DNA from: Oleiphilus messinensis
GTDB lineage: Bacteria; Pseudomonadota; Gammaproteobacteria; Pseudomonadales; Oleiphilaceae
Assembly (NCBI RefSeq): GCF_002162375.1
Contig: NZ_CP021425.1
Span: forward strand, 186,001 to 250,000
Direction: 5' to 3'
DNA length: 64,000 bases
Below, piece after piece: positions 7,901 through 15,600 of the stretch. The notes under the pieces are model-generated. The model was not told the DNA's origin. It ran no database searches and was given only the letters and a program-made list of their open reading frames with translations. Within the stretch, counting starts at the first letter, position 1, and each line of letters opens with the position of its first letter. The translations under genes were made by a program, and so were the position numbers.

Positions 7901-10217
7901 GCTGGAGCAGGAAGCAGACCTGTTGCGCTATCCAGGGCGGGTTCGAAGTCTTGCGGTTATGTATTGGGCCAACCATCAGAGTGCAGCGCTTTGCCAACGT
8001 TACCGTATTCAGGCTCGGGCCGAGCATGACCGGCGTAAAGCATTTACTCGCGGGGGTGTAAGTGAGGTGCTTCTGGAGAGCGTGGCGAGTGAGTTGCAAC
8101 AGTTTGCGCAAGCCACCCTTTTGAACTACTCCCCGCGCGAATGTGGCCAGGCCGCAGACTATCTGGTCGCGGAACTGGGGCAGGAAGAACTCAGCTTTAT
8201 TCAAAGTCAGGATGCAGCGCAGCTTGTAGAGCTGTTCACTGATTTCCTGAAAGCGCGGAATCTATGGTCCCGTTACCAGTCGACCCTTGGTGAATTGAAA
8301 GGCCTGCCCGGTGAACGCTGGCGTTTGACTGAAGCCTGGTTAACGGATTTTATGGCTCAGTTGATATCAGAAGGGCAGGAAAATTCGGATGCGCTACAGC
8401 GCGCCCTGCAAGAAGCCATCAGTCTGTTGAATGGCGATAATCGTGTCAGCCGACGACCGCGTATTGCCCCCTTGGCATTGCAGGTAGAGGGCTTGCTCGG
8501 GAATCATCGCCGGTTAGAGACGCAGACTTTAACCCTGCAACTCGACGAATTTCTTGATCGTCTGGATCGGCATAGCCGGGAAATCATTCCCGCCTGGAAA
8601 CAGTATCTGGATTTGAAGCAAGCCGCCGTCAATGCTGCCCGGGAGCGCTTGCGAATCAGTGAATTTATTCCCCGTCCATTGACCTCGTTTGTCCGTAACA
8701 AATTGATTAACGACTGTTATTTGCCGCTCATTGGTGACAATCTGGCGAAACAGATGGGCACTGTGGGTGAAAACAAGCGAACAGACCTGATGGGGCTGTT
8801 AATGATGATTTCGCCACCGGGTTACGGTAAAACCACATTGATGGAGTATGTGGCCAGTCGCCTGGGGTTGATCTTTATGAAGATCAATTGTCCATCTCTG
8901 GGTCACGATGTGATTTCCCTCGACCCGGCGCAAGCGCCCCATGCTACTGCGCGTCAGGAATTGCAAAAGCTCAATCTCGCTTTGGAGATGGGCAATAACG
9001 TGATGTTGTATCTGGATGATATCCAGCATACTCACCCGGAATTTTTACAAAAATTTATTTCCCTGTGCGATGGTACCCGGCGAATTGAAGGGGTCTGGCA
9101 GGATAAAACCAAAACTTACGACTTCCGTGGCAAGAAAATGTGTGTGGTCATGTCCGGCAACCCTTATACCGAAAGCGGTGAGGCCTTCAAGGTTCCGGAT
9201 ATGCTCGCGAACCGGGCGGATATCTATAATCTCGGGGATATACTGGGTGGCATGGAAGAGGCGTTCGAGCTGAGTTATCTGGAAAACTCAATGACCTCCA
9301 ACGCCGTGCTTGCACCCCTGGCGACACGCAGCCAACAGGATTTCTATCGATTCGTAAACATGGCGAAGGGCAAGCCGGTAAACACCTCTGATTTCGAGCA
9401 GGATTACAATGCCGCAGAAACCCGCGAAATTACCGAAACCCTGAAACGCATGCTCCGGGTTCAACAGGTCGTGCTCGCCGTGAATCAGGGCTATATTGCC
9501 TCCAGCGCACAAGCGGACCAGTACCGTACCGAGCCCCCCTTCAAACTGCAGGGCAGCTATCGGAACATGAATAAATTGACCGAGAAAGTTTCTGCGGTCA
9601 TGACCGATGCCGAACTGGAGCAATTGATTGATGACCACTATCTTGGCGAATCGCAACTACTCACCCAGGGAGCCGAAGAAAACCTGCTGAAACTGAAAGA
9701 AATGCGAGGCGTCTTGACTGAAACCGAGTCCGCCCGATGGCAGACCATCAAGGCGGACTTCCGGAAAAACCTGCAAGCCGGTGGCGCTGATCAGGATACC
9801 GGGCAAAAAGTTGTCCGGCAGCTCATTAACATTGCCGATGCATTGCAACATCAAGTACAGCAGCAAAAACTGCTTCAGGAACAGGAATCTCAGGGCCAAT
9901 CCGGGCAGGCTGGAGACGTAGCCCAAGCCACAACGGACTCGCAGCTTGAGATCCAACAAGGCTATATCGATGCCTTACAGACCTTGGTAAAACGCATGGA
10001 AAGCCTTACGGCAGCTGCGCCAGAGGTCAATGTCACCGTTGACCAGCCACCGCAACAAGAACTGGAAAAAACCATGGCGGCCATCGCGAAAACCTTCAAC
10101 GAAAGCCTGGTGCCACTGGTGCAACTGATGAACGGTAAAATGGATCTGGATTTGAAAACCCATAAAACCATGGCTAAAGTGTTGGAGACATTGGGCGATT
10201 TCAAGGGAAATGGCTAA
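4935..10217 (+). CDS. giant coiled-coil AAA+ ATPase ('DNA repair ATPase'-type)
   Basis: About 1760 residues. The N-terminal ~450 residues are a beta-rich domain of the kind automatically labelled 'DNA repair ATPase'. A long helical coiled-coil region follows (about 450-830), then a mixed region. An AAA+ module has Walker A GYGKTT (about 1295-1300), Walker B MLYLDD (about 1355), a sensor-1-like SGNPY and an arginine-finger candidate (ANRAD). The tail is Gln-rich helical. I chose ATG 4935 over the upstream TTG 4914 because AGGCGG precedes it. The gene lies 70 bases after the flotillin gene and is probably cotranscribed. Substrate unknown; by analogy with Vps4 acting on ESCRT-III, an ATPase remodelling PspA or flotillin assemblies is an attractive inference, stronger from context than the DNA-repair label. 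Confidence 0.85.
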   Translation: METDAKLDNAVATGNAYDVLKRRLNEQADTLLSSVNDLNARREAEFGASALDIKGRARIRTENNCVARDIIRVGDWMLFGYNVFLGLKTDTKVDDVFTLFQLEETESGFDIHPCDATGTFLDYPEFKTHFSELYKYYKHARLVELKLQNAMLLASFQISDRVTDIKVFRWSLNPDGSVKDYIDNRGERDIAPPPTHDFEWLEADRQQFVEGRHPHLNIDDVLFIDNIQGTITFKIENNTDTGHGIFSEPVEDENQSLDDGEFGYTKVGDLYVVKILPYRENQCRFYIFNPLLEQVIRVDDIGDACRRLPEDHGLIFPNGYYLSTGEFKSFDQAFTDLHFRRMEKSPNGEDVLYVFYEPKEGRVVLYSYNLIRKAIDNPLSGHGYALFPDGCLLLCYAEDEPTRLHPVQIWQTSFMSDEYALTTGSSNSELGRIGNPELVRGIADLRTIYQLACKNQVSTAHFAELIRQLDRLFDHYHWLDNETLGQFEPQLRHLRESVEQILDEYEKVAALQKQSLQALNQAGEKVDEIIRNIQPDAWHTPLEFIQSLQQIRLQRGHLTTLQSQRYVDKNRLAELDGRLQAQETRLSELTATFLQKDNALEVYDKKLQSLQEKSSSVTNRKDLKPLLTEFAELAAGLEMVSELVAGLDIDDVVVKTQIIEDLSAWFARINQAKARTENQAKSLGAAEAKAEFAAQFRLLDQAAQSALGQANSPDKCDELLARVMSQLQEIEGQFSDFDEFLADLINKRETLQESFERRRQALFEEQQRRAHNLAEAGKRILQSIEKRSQQIAELDALNAFFASDPLCQKIRELIEQLRAAQAAVQADDIEARLKAAKDQALRGQRDKAELFEGDGAIVRLGKHKFSVNRQELSVTVIPREDDLYLHLTGTDYFEALANPDLLSAKPYWQMTIASENDQVYRAEFLTYLCWQQIQHGEGGFAGKSAEQWLQDEKALSSAVSREAGARYQEGYEKGIHDHDAMKLLVALLKLEQEADLLRYPGRVRSLAVMYWANHQSAALCQRYRIQARAEHDRRKAFTRGGVSEVLLESVASELQQFAQATLLNYSPRECGQAADYLVAELGQEELSFIQSQDAAQLVELFTDFLKARNLWSRYQSTLGELKGLPGERWRLTEAWLTDFMAQLISEGQENSDALQRALQEAISLLNGDNRVSRRPRIAPLALQVEGLLGNHRRLETQTLTLQLDEFLDRLDRHSREIIPAWKQYLDLKQAAVNAARERLRISEFIPRPLTSFVRNKLINDCYLPLIGDNLAKQMGTVGENKRTDLMGLLMMISPPGYGKTTLMEYVASRLGLIFMKINCPSLGHDVISLDPAQAPHATARQELQKLNLALEMGNNVMLYLDDIQHTHPEFLQKFISLCDGTRRIEGVWQDKTKTYDFRGKKMCVVMSGNPYTESGEAFKVPDMLANRADIYNLGDILGGMEEAFELSYLENSMTSNAVLAPLATRSQQDFYRFVNMAKGKPVNTSDFEQDYNAAETREITETLKRMLRVQQVVLAVNQGYIASSAQADQYRTEPPFKLQGSYRNMNKLTEKVSAVMTDAELEQLIDDHYLGESQLLTQGAEENLLKLKEMRGVLTETESARWQTIKADFRKNLQAGGADQDTGQKVVRQLINIADALQHQVQQQKLLQEQESQGQSGQAGDVAQATTDSQLEIQQGYIDALQTLVKRMESLTAAAPEVNVTVDQPPQQELEKTMAAIAKTFNESLVPLVQLMNGKMDLDLKTHKTMAKVLETLGDFKGNG

Positions 10218-10236
10218 ACGCAAACTTTTTCCCATA

Positions 10237-10266
10237 GGGGCTAGCCATTCCGGCCTGGCTCCTTTA
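10237..10266 (+). terminator. possible terminator of the yqiJ-flotillin-ATPase operon
   Basis: GGGGCTAG (10237-10244) pairs with CTGGCTCC (10255-10262), with two wobble pairs and a 10-base loop, and is followed by TTTAT. It sits 20 bases after the ATPase stop. The stem is modest and the T run short, and it overlaps the tRNA promoter region, so it is only a candidate. Confidence 0.35.
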
Positions 10267-10287
10267 TAATCTCGCTCCTCTACTTAA

Positions 10288-10364
10288 GCGCCCGTAGCTC
10301 AGCTGGATAGAGTAGGTGGCTTCGAACCACTTGGTCGGGAGTTCGAATCTCTCCGGGCGCGCCA
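10288..10364 (+). tRNA. tRNA-Arg (anticodon TCG)
   Basis: A complete cloverleaf is visible. The acceptor stem is GCGCCCG / CGGGCGC (perfect), followed by discriminator G and an encoded CCA (10362-10364). The D arm is GCTC/GAGT. The anticodon arm GGTGG-CTTCGAA-CCACT has anticodon TCG at 10322-10324 (reads CGA). The T arm is GGGAG-TTCGAAT-CTCTC. A TATAAT box at 10265-10270 lies at a sensible promoter distance. The tRNA is intact and marks the boundary between the PspA/flotillin locus and the rearranged accessory region to its right; no obvious duplicate of its 3' end (an att-like repeat) was seen downstream. Confidence 0.95.
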
Positions 10365-10389
10365 CTTCCTTTGTTTTTTCTCCGTTTGT

Positions 10390-10540
10390 CATGCGAATGA
10401 ATTATCCGGAATTCGTGTCTACGAATAATTCGGAATGAATCTCTACCAATCACCCTTAAACCTCTATAAATCAAAAATCTAAGCCGCATTTCAAGTTAGC
10501 TTTCTACTTCTGAAAACCGTAATGTCGACGAGCTTTATGG
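10390..10540 (+). repeat. diverged ~150-bp direct repeat, left copy
   Basis: This non-coding stretch matches 23502-23651 in the same order and spacing: ATGCGAA, CCGGAATT, then GTG with ACG and TTCGGAA, then CTATAAAT/TTATAAAT, then CTGAAAA/TTGAAAA, then GTCGACGA. From the GTG (10415; 23526) to the GTCGACGA (10524; 23635) the distance is 109 bases in both copies although the sequence between is well diverged. No gene was found in 10365-10595 apart from this repeat. Function unknown; it brackets the transposase-rich region together with the right copy. Confidence 0.5.
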
Positions 10541-10566
10541 GGTGTAGATCTATTTACTTTATAAGT

Positions 10567-10633
10567 CGTATTTTTTATGTGCGTATTTTTTATGTGGACA
10601 CCCACTCGTAAATTTCAAACGAAATTTCAAACG
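10567..10633. repeat. two adjacent tandem duplications at the edge of element copy A
   Basis: CGTATTTTTTATGTG occurs twice in tandem (10567-10581 and 10582-10596), ending on the first base of the GGACACCC end. AAATTTCAAACG occurs twice in tandem (10610-10621 and 10622-10633) just inside the element. Copies B, C and D have only single versions of the inner sequence. These look like slippage or abortive transposition scars at one end of copy A. Confidence 0.7.
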
Positions 10634-11880
10634 GCAGTTTACGAAATTGGGCATGCCACTCAGCGCTGAGCGGCCGCAAATTGCGGGTAAAAGAAAAACT
10701 ATCGCGGTGATGTGGAAAGAATAGTACTGGAAGGGGCGTGAACGGTAAATTTCGAGCGTAAAGAGTCCCCGAGTTGCTCGGTGATGCTTCAGACGAGATG
10801 AAAAAGAGGGTGTCTTAAGTCGAAAATAAACTTCGATATTTCGCCAAACCAGAAACTCGCTGGTGGCCAAGGGTCTTACTGGCGATTTTCACCCGGTCAG
10901 CATGGCCCACGAAGGTTGGAAATAATGATTCCAATTTCCCGGTGAGTTGCATCCACTGTGCTTCGTTGATGTTCAAGCGTTGCAGGATGGGGGGGAGTGT
11001 TGTTGAGATCGATCCGCGCTTGTCTTCCCGTTGAATGCGCCCGGTCCAATCAACCAGTTCCAAGTAATCTTGCAAATTAAACTGAAGTCCATCCGGTTGG
11101 TCTTTTCTGGAGTTTCCGACGAAGGGGAGCAGGTAATCCGGTTGATAGCGTGAGTCTGATTTTGCTGCTCTAATTCGCTTTTGAACGGAGGTGTGATCCG
11201 ATGATTCTGGTGAATTGGCAATGCCTGCTCGGATCGGGTTCAGGTCGACATAGGCAAGACAGGCTGCTACAGCTTGTTCATCCAGTAGTGCCTGGCATTT
11301 GAAGCGGCCTTCCCAGAATCGCCCGGTGCATTGGTCTTCCTGATTGGCTGCTCGTGCAATCGGCTCATTTAATGACCGCATGAACCAGCTGATATCCTGT
11401 AGTCGCGCTCGCCATAACTTAGCCAGAGTAGTGATTTGATTGAGCTCACATTCGAGCAGTGTATCGCCCTTTAGAAAACGTTTAGAGACCGTTGTTCCGG
11501 CAAAAATACAGTGCCAACGTTCAATAACGTCTCTTGTACTCCAGTTTTCGGCTTTTGCTTCGTTAATACGGAGCACCGTATGGGTGTGGTTTGACATCAC
11601 AGCAAAGGCACAGACATCAATAGCAAAGGTGCGTGCCAAGAGGATCAAACGATCCTCGACCCACTGTCTACGGTGTTCATAGCTTTTACCAGTGTACTGA
11701 TCAATACCACAAAGGAAACTGCGACGTACGCAACGGGAAATGCAATGGTAGTAGGGCGTTGCATCGAGAGAAATTTGTGCTTTCCTTGGTTTTGGCATGT
11801 CTTCAGATCCTTTGAAGAGTGGCAGTTCTGTTTGAATATACAGTAATTTTAGAGTGGGTCAATATTTCGAGTGGGTGTCC
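10596..11880 (-). mobile_element. Y1-transposase element, copy A
   Basis: The element begins GGACACCCACTCG (10596) and ends CGAGTGGGTGTCC (to 11880), a perfect 13-bp inverted pair. The conserved sequence continues a few bases beyond the upstream end (TGTTAAAT, 11881-11888), so the true end may be slightly outside. The single transposase gene is on the minus strand. Downstream of it are palindromes CTCAGCGCTGAG (10659-10670), CCGCAA-A-TTGCGG (10674-10686) and CCGAG-TTG-CTCGG (10769-10781), the kind of subterminal hairpins HUH transposases use. The 3' region is of type 1 (shared with copy D). The left flank is non-coding DNA, the right flank the start of an Imm1 gene. Confidence 0.75.
10815..11798 (-). 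CDS. Y1 (HUH) transposase, RAYT/IS200-like, copy A
   Basis: The 327-residue Transposase_17/Y1_Tnp-type protein makes single-strand nicks with a catalytic tyrosine. The HUH metal site is H71-T-H73 in SNHTHTVL. The candidate nucleophile is Tyr183 in AYVDLNPIRA, a motif typical of REP-associated tyrosine transposases. It is larger than classic IS200 TnpA (about 150 residues) because of a C-terminal extension from about residue 200. Copy A has Ile192 (RAGIAN) and the variants SRYQ and GNSRKD that B, C and D lack. RAYTs are usually single-copy, so four copies here mean an actively multiplying form. Confidence 0.9.
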   Translation of the reverse strand: MPKPRKAQISLDATPYYHCISRCVRRSFLCGIDQYTGKSYEHRRQWVEDRLILLARTFAIDVCAFAVMSNHTHTVLRINEAKAENWSTRDVIERWHCIFAGTTVSKRFLKGDTLLECELNQITTLAKLWRARLQDISWFMRSLNEPIARAANQEDQCTGRFWEGRFKCQALLDEQAVAACLAYVDLNPIRAGIANSPESSDHTSVQKRIRAAKSDSRYQPDYLLPFVGNSRKDQPDGLQFNLQDYLELVDWTGRIQREDKRGSISTTLPPILQRLNINEAQWMQLTGKLESLFPTFVGHADRVKIASKTLGHQRVSGLAKYRSLFST

Positions 11881-11913
11881 TGTTAAATTTTGATTAGATA
11901 AGAGGAATATGGT

Positions 11914-12306
11914 TTGAAAGTTAAGGCTCAATGGACAGATTGGAATCAGACTTTTCGTAAGGAAGTTTCAACTTATGATGAAGCGAGAACAATAATTGAT
12001 AGGTTAAAAAAAACAATAGATCCACCTGCAATGGTTGAATTTTTTGATAATAGCAAACGCGCCATTGCAATTGGAATTGGTAGAAATGTGTCTGTGGTAA
12101 CCTACCAAGACTCACTTGATCCTCCATATTTAATTAGTTTAGGTGAAAGGGAACAGCCTGGTACTGAATGGTTTTGTTATGGAAACGAAGAGTCAGAATA
12201 TTTAGGAAGGAATTTAGTAAGTATTACATTGGCAGACAACGCTCTAAAGTGTTTTTTTACAAGCAATGAACGGCCCTCAGTTTTGAAATGGGAACAGTTG
12301 GAATAA
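11914..12306 (+). CDS. Imm1-family immunity protein (orphan)
   Basis: The 130-residue protein matches the Imm1 pattern of polymorphic-toxin immunity proteins: a central strand pair ending SVVTYQDSLDPPYLISLGE, then WFCYGNEESEY and a C-terminal ITLADNALKCFF helix. Imm1 proteins neutralise nuclease-type or other C-terminal toxins in the cytoplasm. The start is a TTG at 11914 preceded by AGAGG. The gene begins 33 bases after the end of element copy A and its stop lies 3 bases before copy B, so it is tightly boxed by mobile elements and its cognate toxin is missing. AT-rich compared with the chromosomal genes, consistent with acquisition. Confidence 0.75.
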   Translation: MKVKAQWTDWNQTFRKEVSTYDEARTIIDRLKKTIDPPAMVEFFDNSKRAIAIGIGRNVSVVTYQDSLDPPYLISLGEREQPGTEWFCYGNEESEYLGRNLVSITLADNALKCFFTSNERPSVLKWEQLE

Positions 12307-12309
12307 CGA

Positions 12310-13583
12310 GGACACCCACCTATAAGTTTCAAACGTCGGATTACGGAGCTTGGTAAGTCACTCAGTACGTATCTGGCGCGTATTGCAGGTAAAAGGGAAA
12401 ACTATCGCGCTGAGGTGGCGAGTTTTATGCTGGAAGGGGCGTGAACGAAAAATCCCGAGCGTAAAGTGTCCCCGAGTTGCTCGGTGATGCTTCAGACGAG
12501 ATGAAACAGAGGGTGTTTTAAGTCGAAAATAAACTTCGATATTTCGCCAAACCAGAAACTCGCTGGTGGCCAAGGGTCTTACTGGCGATTTTCACCCGGT
12601 CAGCATGGCCCACGAAGGTTGGAAATAATGATTCCAATTTCCCGGTGAGTTGCATCCACTGTGCTTCGTTGATGTTCAAGCGTTGCAGGATGGGGGGGAG
12701 TGTTGTTGATATCGATCCGCGCTTGTCTTCCCGTTGAATGCGCCCGGTCCAATCAACCAGTTCCAAGTAGTCTTGCAAATTAAACTGAAGTCCATCCGGC
12801 TGGTCTTTTCTAGGGTTTCCGACGAAGGGGAGCAGGTAATCCGGTTGATAGGGTGAGTCTGATTTTGCTGCTCTAATTCGCTTTTGAACGGAGGTGTGAT
12901 CCGATGATTCTGGTGAATTGGCCATGCCTGCTCGGATCGGGTTCAGATCGACATAGGCAAGACAGGCCGCTACAGCTTGTTCATCCAGTAGTGCCTGGCA
13001 TTTGAAGCGGCCTTCCCAGAATCGCCCGGTGCATTGGTCTTCCTGATTGGCTGCTCGTGCAATCGGCTCATTTAATGACCGCATGAACCAGCTGATATCC
13101 TGTAGTCGCGCTCGCCATAACTTAGCCAGAGTAGTGATTTGATTGAGCTCACATTCGAGCAGTGTATCGCCCTTTAGAAAACGTTTAGAGACCGTTGTTC
13201 CGGCAAAAATACAGTGCCAACGTTCAATAACGTCTCTTGTACTCCAGTTTTCGGCTTTTGCTTCGTTAATACGGAGCACCGTATGGGTGTGGTTTGACAT
13301 CACAGCAAAGGCACAGACATCAATAGCAAAGGTGCGTGCCAAGTGGATCAAACGATCCTCGACCCACTGTCTACGGTGTTCATAGCTTTTACCAGTGTAC
13401 TGATCAATACCACAAAGGAAGCTGCGACGTACGCAGCGGGAAATGCAATGGTAGTAGGGCGTTGCATCGAGAGAAATTTGTGCTTTCCTTGGTTTGGGCA
13501 TGTCTTCAGATCCTTTGAAGAGTGGCAGTTCTGTTTGAATATACAGTAATTTTAGAGTGGGTCAATATTTCGAGTGGGTGTCC
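12310..13583 (-). mobile_element. Y1-transposase element, copy B
   Basis: It runs from GGACACCCACC (12310) to GAGTGGGTGTCC (13583), 1274 bp. The 3' region of the transposase is of type 2 (ACGTATCTGGCGCGTATTGC and neighbours), shared with copy C and clearly different from A and D. The left flank is the last bases of the Imm1 gene (AACGA before the end, also seen before copy C). The right flank is an Rhs gene already in mid-reading frame. The two flanks therefore come from different genes and the copy marks a rearrangement junction. Confidence 0.75.
12518..13501 (-). CDS. Y1 (HUH) transposase, RAYT/IS200-like, copy B
   Basis: Intact 327 codons, nearly identical to copy A, with the same H71-x-H73 and Tyr183. 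Diagnostic residues are LIHLARTF (His53), RAGMAN, SPYQ, GNPRKD, LQRLN and GKLESL. These allow copy D to be recognised as a mosaic. Nothing in the sequence suggests inactivation. Confidence 0.9.
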   Translation of the reverse strand: MPKPRKAQISLDATPYYHCISRCVRRSFLCGIDQYTGKSYEHRRQWVEDRLIHLARTFAIDVCAFAVMSNHTHTVLRINEAKAENWSTRDVIERWHCIFAGTTVSKRFLKGDTLLECELNQITTLAKLWRARLQDISWFMRSLNEPIARAANQEDQCTGRFWEGRFKCQALLDEQAVAACLAYVDLNPIRAGMANSPESSDHTSVQKRIRAAKSDSPYQPDYLLPFVGNPRKDQPDGLQFNLQDYLELVDWTGRIQREDKRGSISTTLPPILQRLNINEAQWMQLTGKLESLFPTFVGHADRVKIASKTLGHQRVSGLAKYRSLFST

Positions 13584-13589
13584 AGTTAA

Positions 13590-14990
13590 ATTGTAACAGG
13601 AACCAACACCAGTGATAATGTTTACAAGTATGATTTAAACGGTAACTTGATTGAAAGTGATCGTTACACTGTGATGTACACAACCTTCAATAAACCGGAA
13701 GTTATTTCGACAGCATCAACCAGCACGATATTTTCATATGGCCCTGAGAGATCTAGGTATAAAAAAGAAACCGATACAAGTGAAATAACGTATTACGTTG
13801 GGTCTGGACTTTATGAAGAAGTTGAAAATGGTGCAATCACAACACAGAAAGTTTTCATTGATGACTTTTTGTTAGTTAAATCTGAGGGTACTGAAACGGA
13901 GTATAACTATATCCATCGGGATCACCTAGGTTCGGTGGTCGCAATGAGCGATCAAGATGGAAGGACTATACAACAATTTTCATTTGAGCCATTCGGGGAG
14001 CGTAATCCCGATAACAGCGATTATACAAATCGTGGTTTTACAGATCATGAGCACTTGGGAGACTCCGGCTTAATTCATATGAACGGGCGGGTTTATGATC
14101 CGGTCATTGGGCGGTTTTTGTCGCCTGATCCGTTTATTCAAGATCCGTATAACAGTCAGAACTACAATCGTTACTCTTATGTGCTGAATAATCCGTTGAG
14201 TGCAACTGATCCTAGTGGTTATCGCTATGCAGGTTTCGCAGATGCAGGGGCTCCGGAGTTAAATATTGTTGATCCATGGACTCCGACATACACTGGTGAT
14301 TTGTTTACGGATTTAGGATTAGATTTTCAGGCGGCCTTCCATAATATTCCCGCTGGAATCGTAAATAGAGGACTGGCATTCGCATCAACACCATCGATTT
14401 TATATTCTGAGTTCAATGACGTATCGATATCGCAAGCTGATCAAGACTTGTTCGGAATGGCTATGTCAGTGGCTCCTTTACTTGGAACCGCAGATTTTCT
14501 ATTCAATCCTGGGTCTTTTTTTCGCATGGCGGGTAAATCGCTTAAAGGTGCGCCGAGTAGCATTGGCGTTCCGTTCTCGCGATCCTCAAATCCATTGGAT
14601 ACAGTTTTAGAGCTTGATTCTCAAGGTAATGAAATCATGTACAGAACTATGTCTGAGCAGCATCTACGAATTTTAGAGGAAACAGGTCAATTGGCTCATA
14701 CCGGTGAAACATCACTATCTCCATTATTAGCATATTCAAGTCAATATAATGGAATTACTGTTAGAATTACCACTAAACCAGGTACGTCTGCTCAACTACA
14801 GGAAATAGGAATAGCGGCAAATGAACCTGCTGCATTTGAATTACCGCACTTATCGACGCAAACTGGTCCTTGGGTTCAAACGCATGCTAGATTTAAAGTA
14901 GAAAAAGGGCAAATGACTACTCAGCTAGGACAAGGTAGAGCTCTGGAAATATTCAACAAAAATATTATCGATTTTGAGCCACTTTATTAA
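13590..14990 (+). pseudogene. 5'-truncated Rhs protein: core end plus C-terminal toxin tip
   Basis: The frame is open from the end of copy B (a stop inside the element end at 13587-13589 shows the upstream part is lost). It starts within YD repeats (YKYDLNGNLIES), continues through the RHS-associated core (HRDHLGSVVAMSDQDG, GRVYDPVIGRFLSPDP) and reaches the core boundary NNPLSATDPSGY (about 14170-14225). The following ~250 residues are a variable toxin tip; its last ~120 (MYRTMSEQHLRILEETGQL, then GQGRALEIFN) resemble ADP-ribosyltransferase-type polymorphic toxins, a tentative call. Without the shell-forming N-terminus it cannot be exported on its own, but it could recombine onto a full Rhs gene. 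An immunity gene follows 14 bases downstream. Confidence 0.8.
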
Positions 14991-15004
14991 AGAGGAGTTA
15001 GTAA

Positions 15005-15484
15005 ATGTTTTTAAACCTGGAAGATTCTCCTGTGCCACTGAAGATGGTTTATTCTTTAGCGGAGGATCTCAAGAAAAATCCCGATCGTATTCGGTTGGCC
15101 CATGAATTAACTCTAGATTCTTCTAAACCACGCATGGGGCTTAAAGGGAGTCATGGTCTTTTTGCTTCAAATGAGTGGTGGAATAGTATTCGAGAAGGAA
15201 AGATCCCTATAACGATTATCTCTGGTGTGATTACGCAGGCTTATGTATCTGGACAGGATTCCATTGAAGACAATAATACTGTTGATTTGCGCTTAAGTGA
15301 TGGCACTACAGAGACGATAGGGATTTACTCAAACAAAAAAGAGGATATATCCTTGTTTAAAAAGGGATGTATGGTGCAAGTAGCCTACGCTTTGGATGAG
15401 CTAAAAAGGCAGCCTGCTCGAAATGGTAGAATTAACTATTCAAAAGTTGCTTTGGAGTTGGCAATTTCTGAAAATGAGGGATAA
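15005..15484 (+). CDS. presumed immunity protein for the Rhs tip
   Basis: The 159-residue soluble protein has no family I recognise. It follows the Rhs tip by 14 bases with a strong AGAGGAG site (14993-14999), the standard toxin-immunity arrangement, and has the AT-rich composition of its neighbour. The N-terminal half is helical and basic (LAEDLKKNPDRIRLAHELTL), the C-terminal half predicted beta-rich. The immunity role is inferred from position only. Confidence 0.6.
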   Translation: MFLNLEDSPVPLKMVYSLAEDLKKNPDRIRLAHELTLDSSKPRMGLKGSHGLFASNEWWNSIREGKIPITIISGVITQAYVSGQDSIEDNNTVDLRLSDGTTETIGIYSNKKEDISLFKKGCMVQVAYALDELKRQPARNGRINYSKVALELAISENEG

Positions 15485-15498
15485 AGTGCTTCGATTAA

Positions 15499-15600
15499 TT
15501 AATCCATCATGAGGTTAGTTATTAAATGAGTTGGCGTTGGATATTCTGTCTCCTTTGGCAATATAAGTTTCGCTGCTTCTAGGCGATTGTTTTCTACTAG
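15499..15600 (-). pseudogene. DUF4291 gene, C-terminal fragment cut off by IS1182
   Basis: Reading minus from the IS junction gives 33 residues: LVENNRLEAAKLILPKETEY, then a 13-residue tail to a TAA at 15499-15501. This is the expected DUF4291 end (an L-P-x-E-x-x-Y-P-like motif). It is in the same frame as the N-terminal part at 17176-17677 once one CTAG copy and the IS are removed. Confidence 0.8.

Noticed and set aside
10280-10489. Minus-strand 69-codon frame overlapping the tRNA
   Set aside because: It reads GEIRTPDQVVRSHLLYPAEL, the well-known false protein made by translating the complement of a tRNA gene.
10559-10870. Frame MATSEFLVWRNIEVYF in the 3' region of the Y1 elements (also at 12358 and 20236)
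   Set aside because: It overlaps the transposase end in another frame, lengths differ between copies, and in copy D it runs antisense through the SUKH gene.
11440-11682. 80-codon plus-strand frames inside each transposase copy
   Set aside because: Shadow of the conserved transposase gene; conserved only because the gene is.
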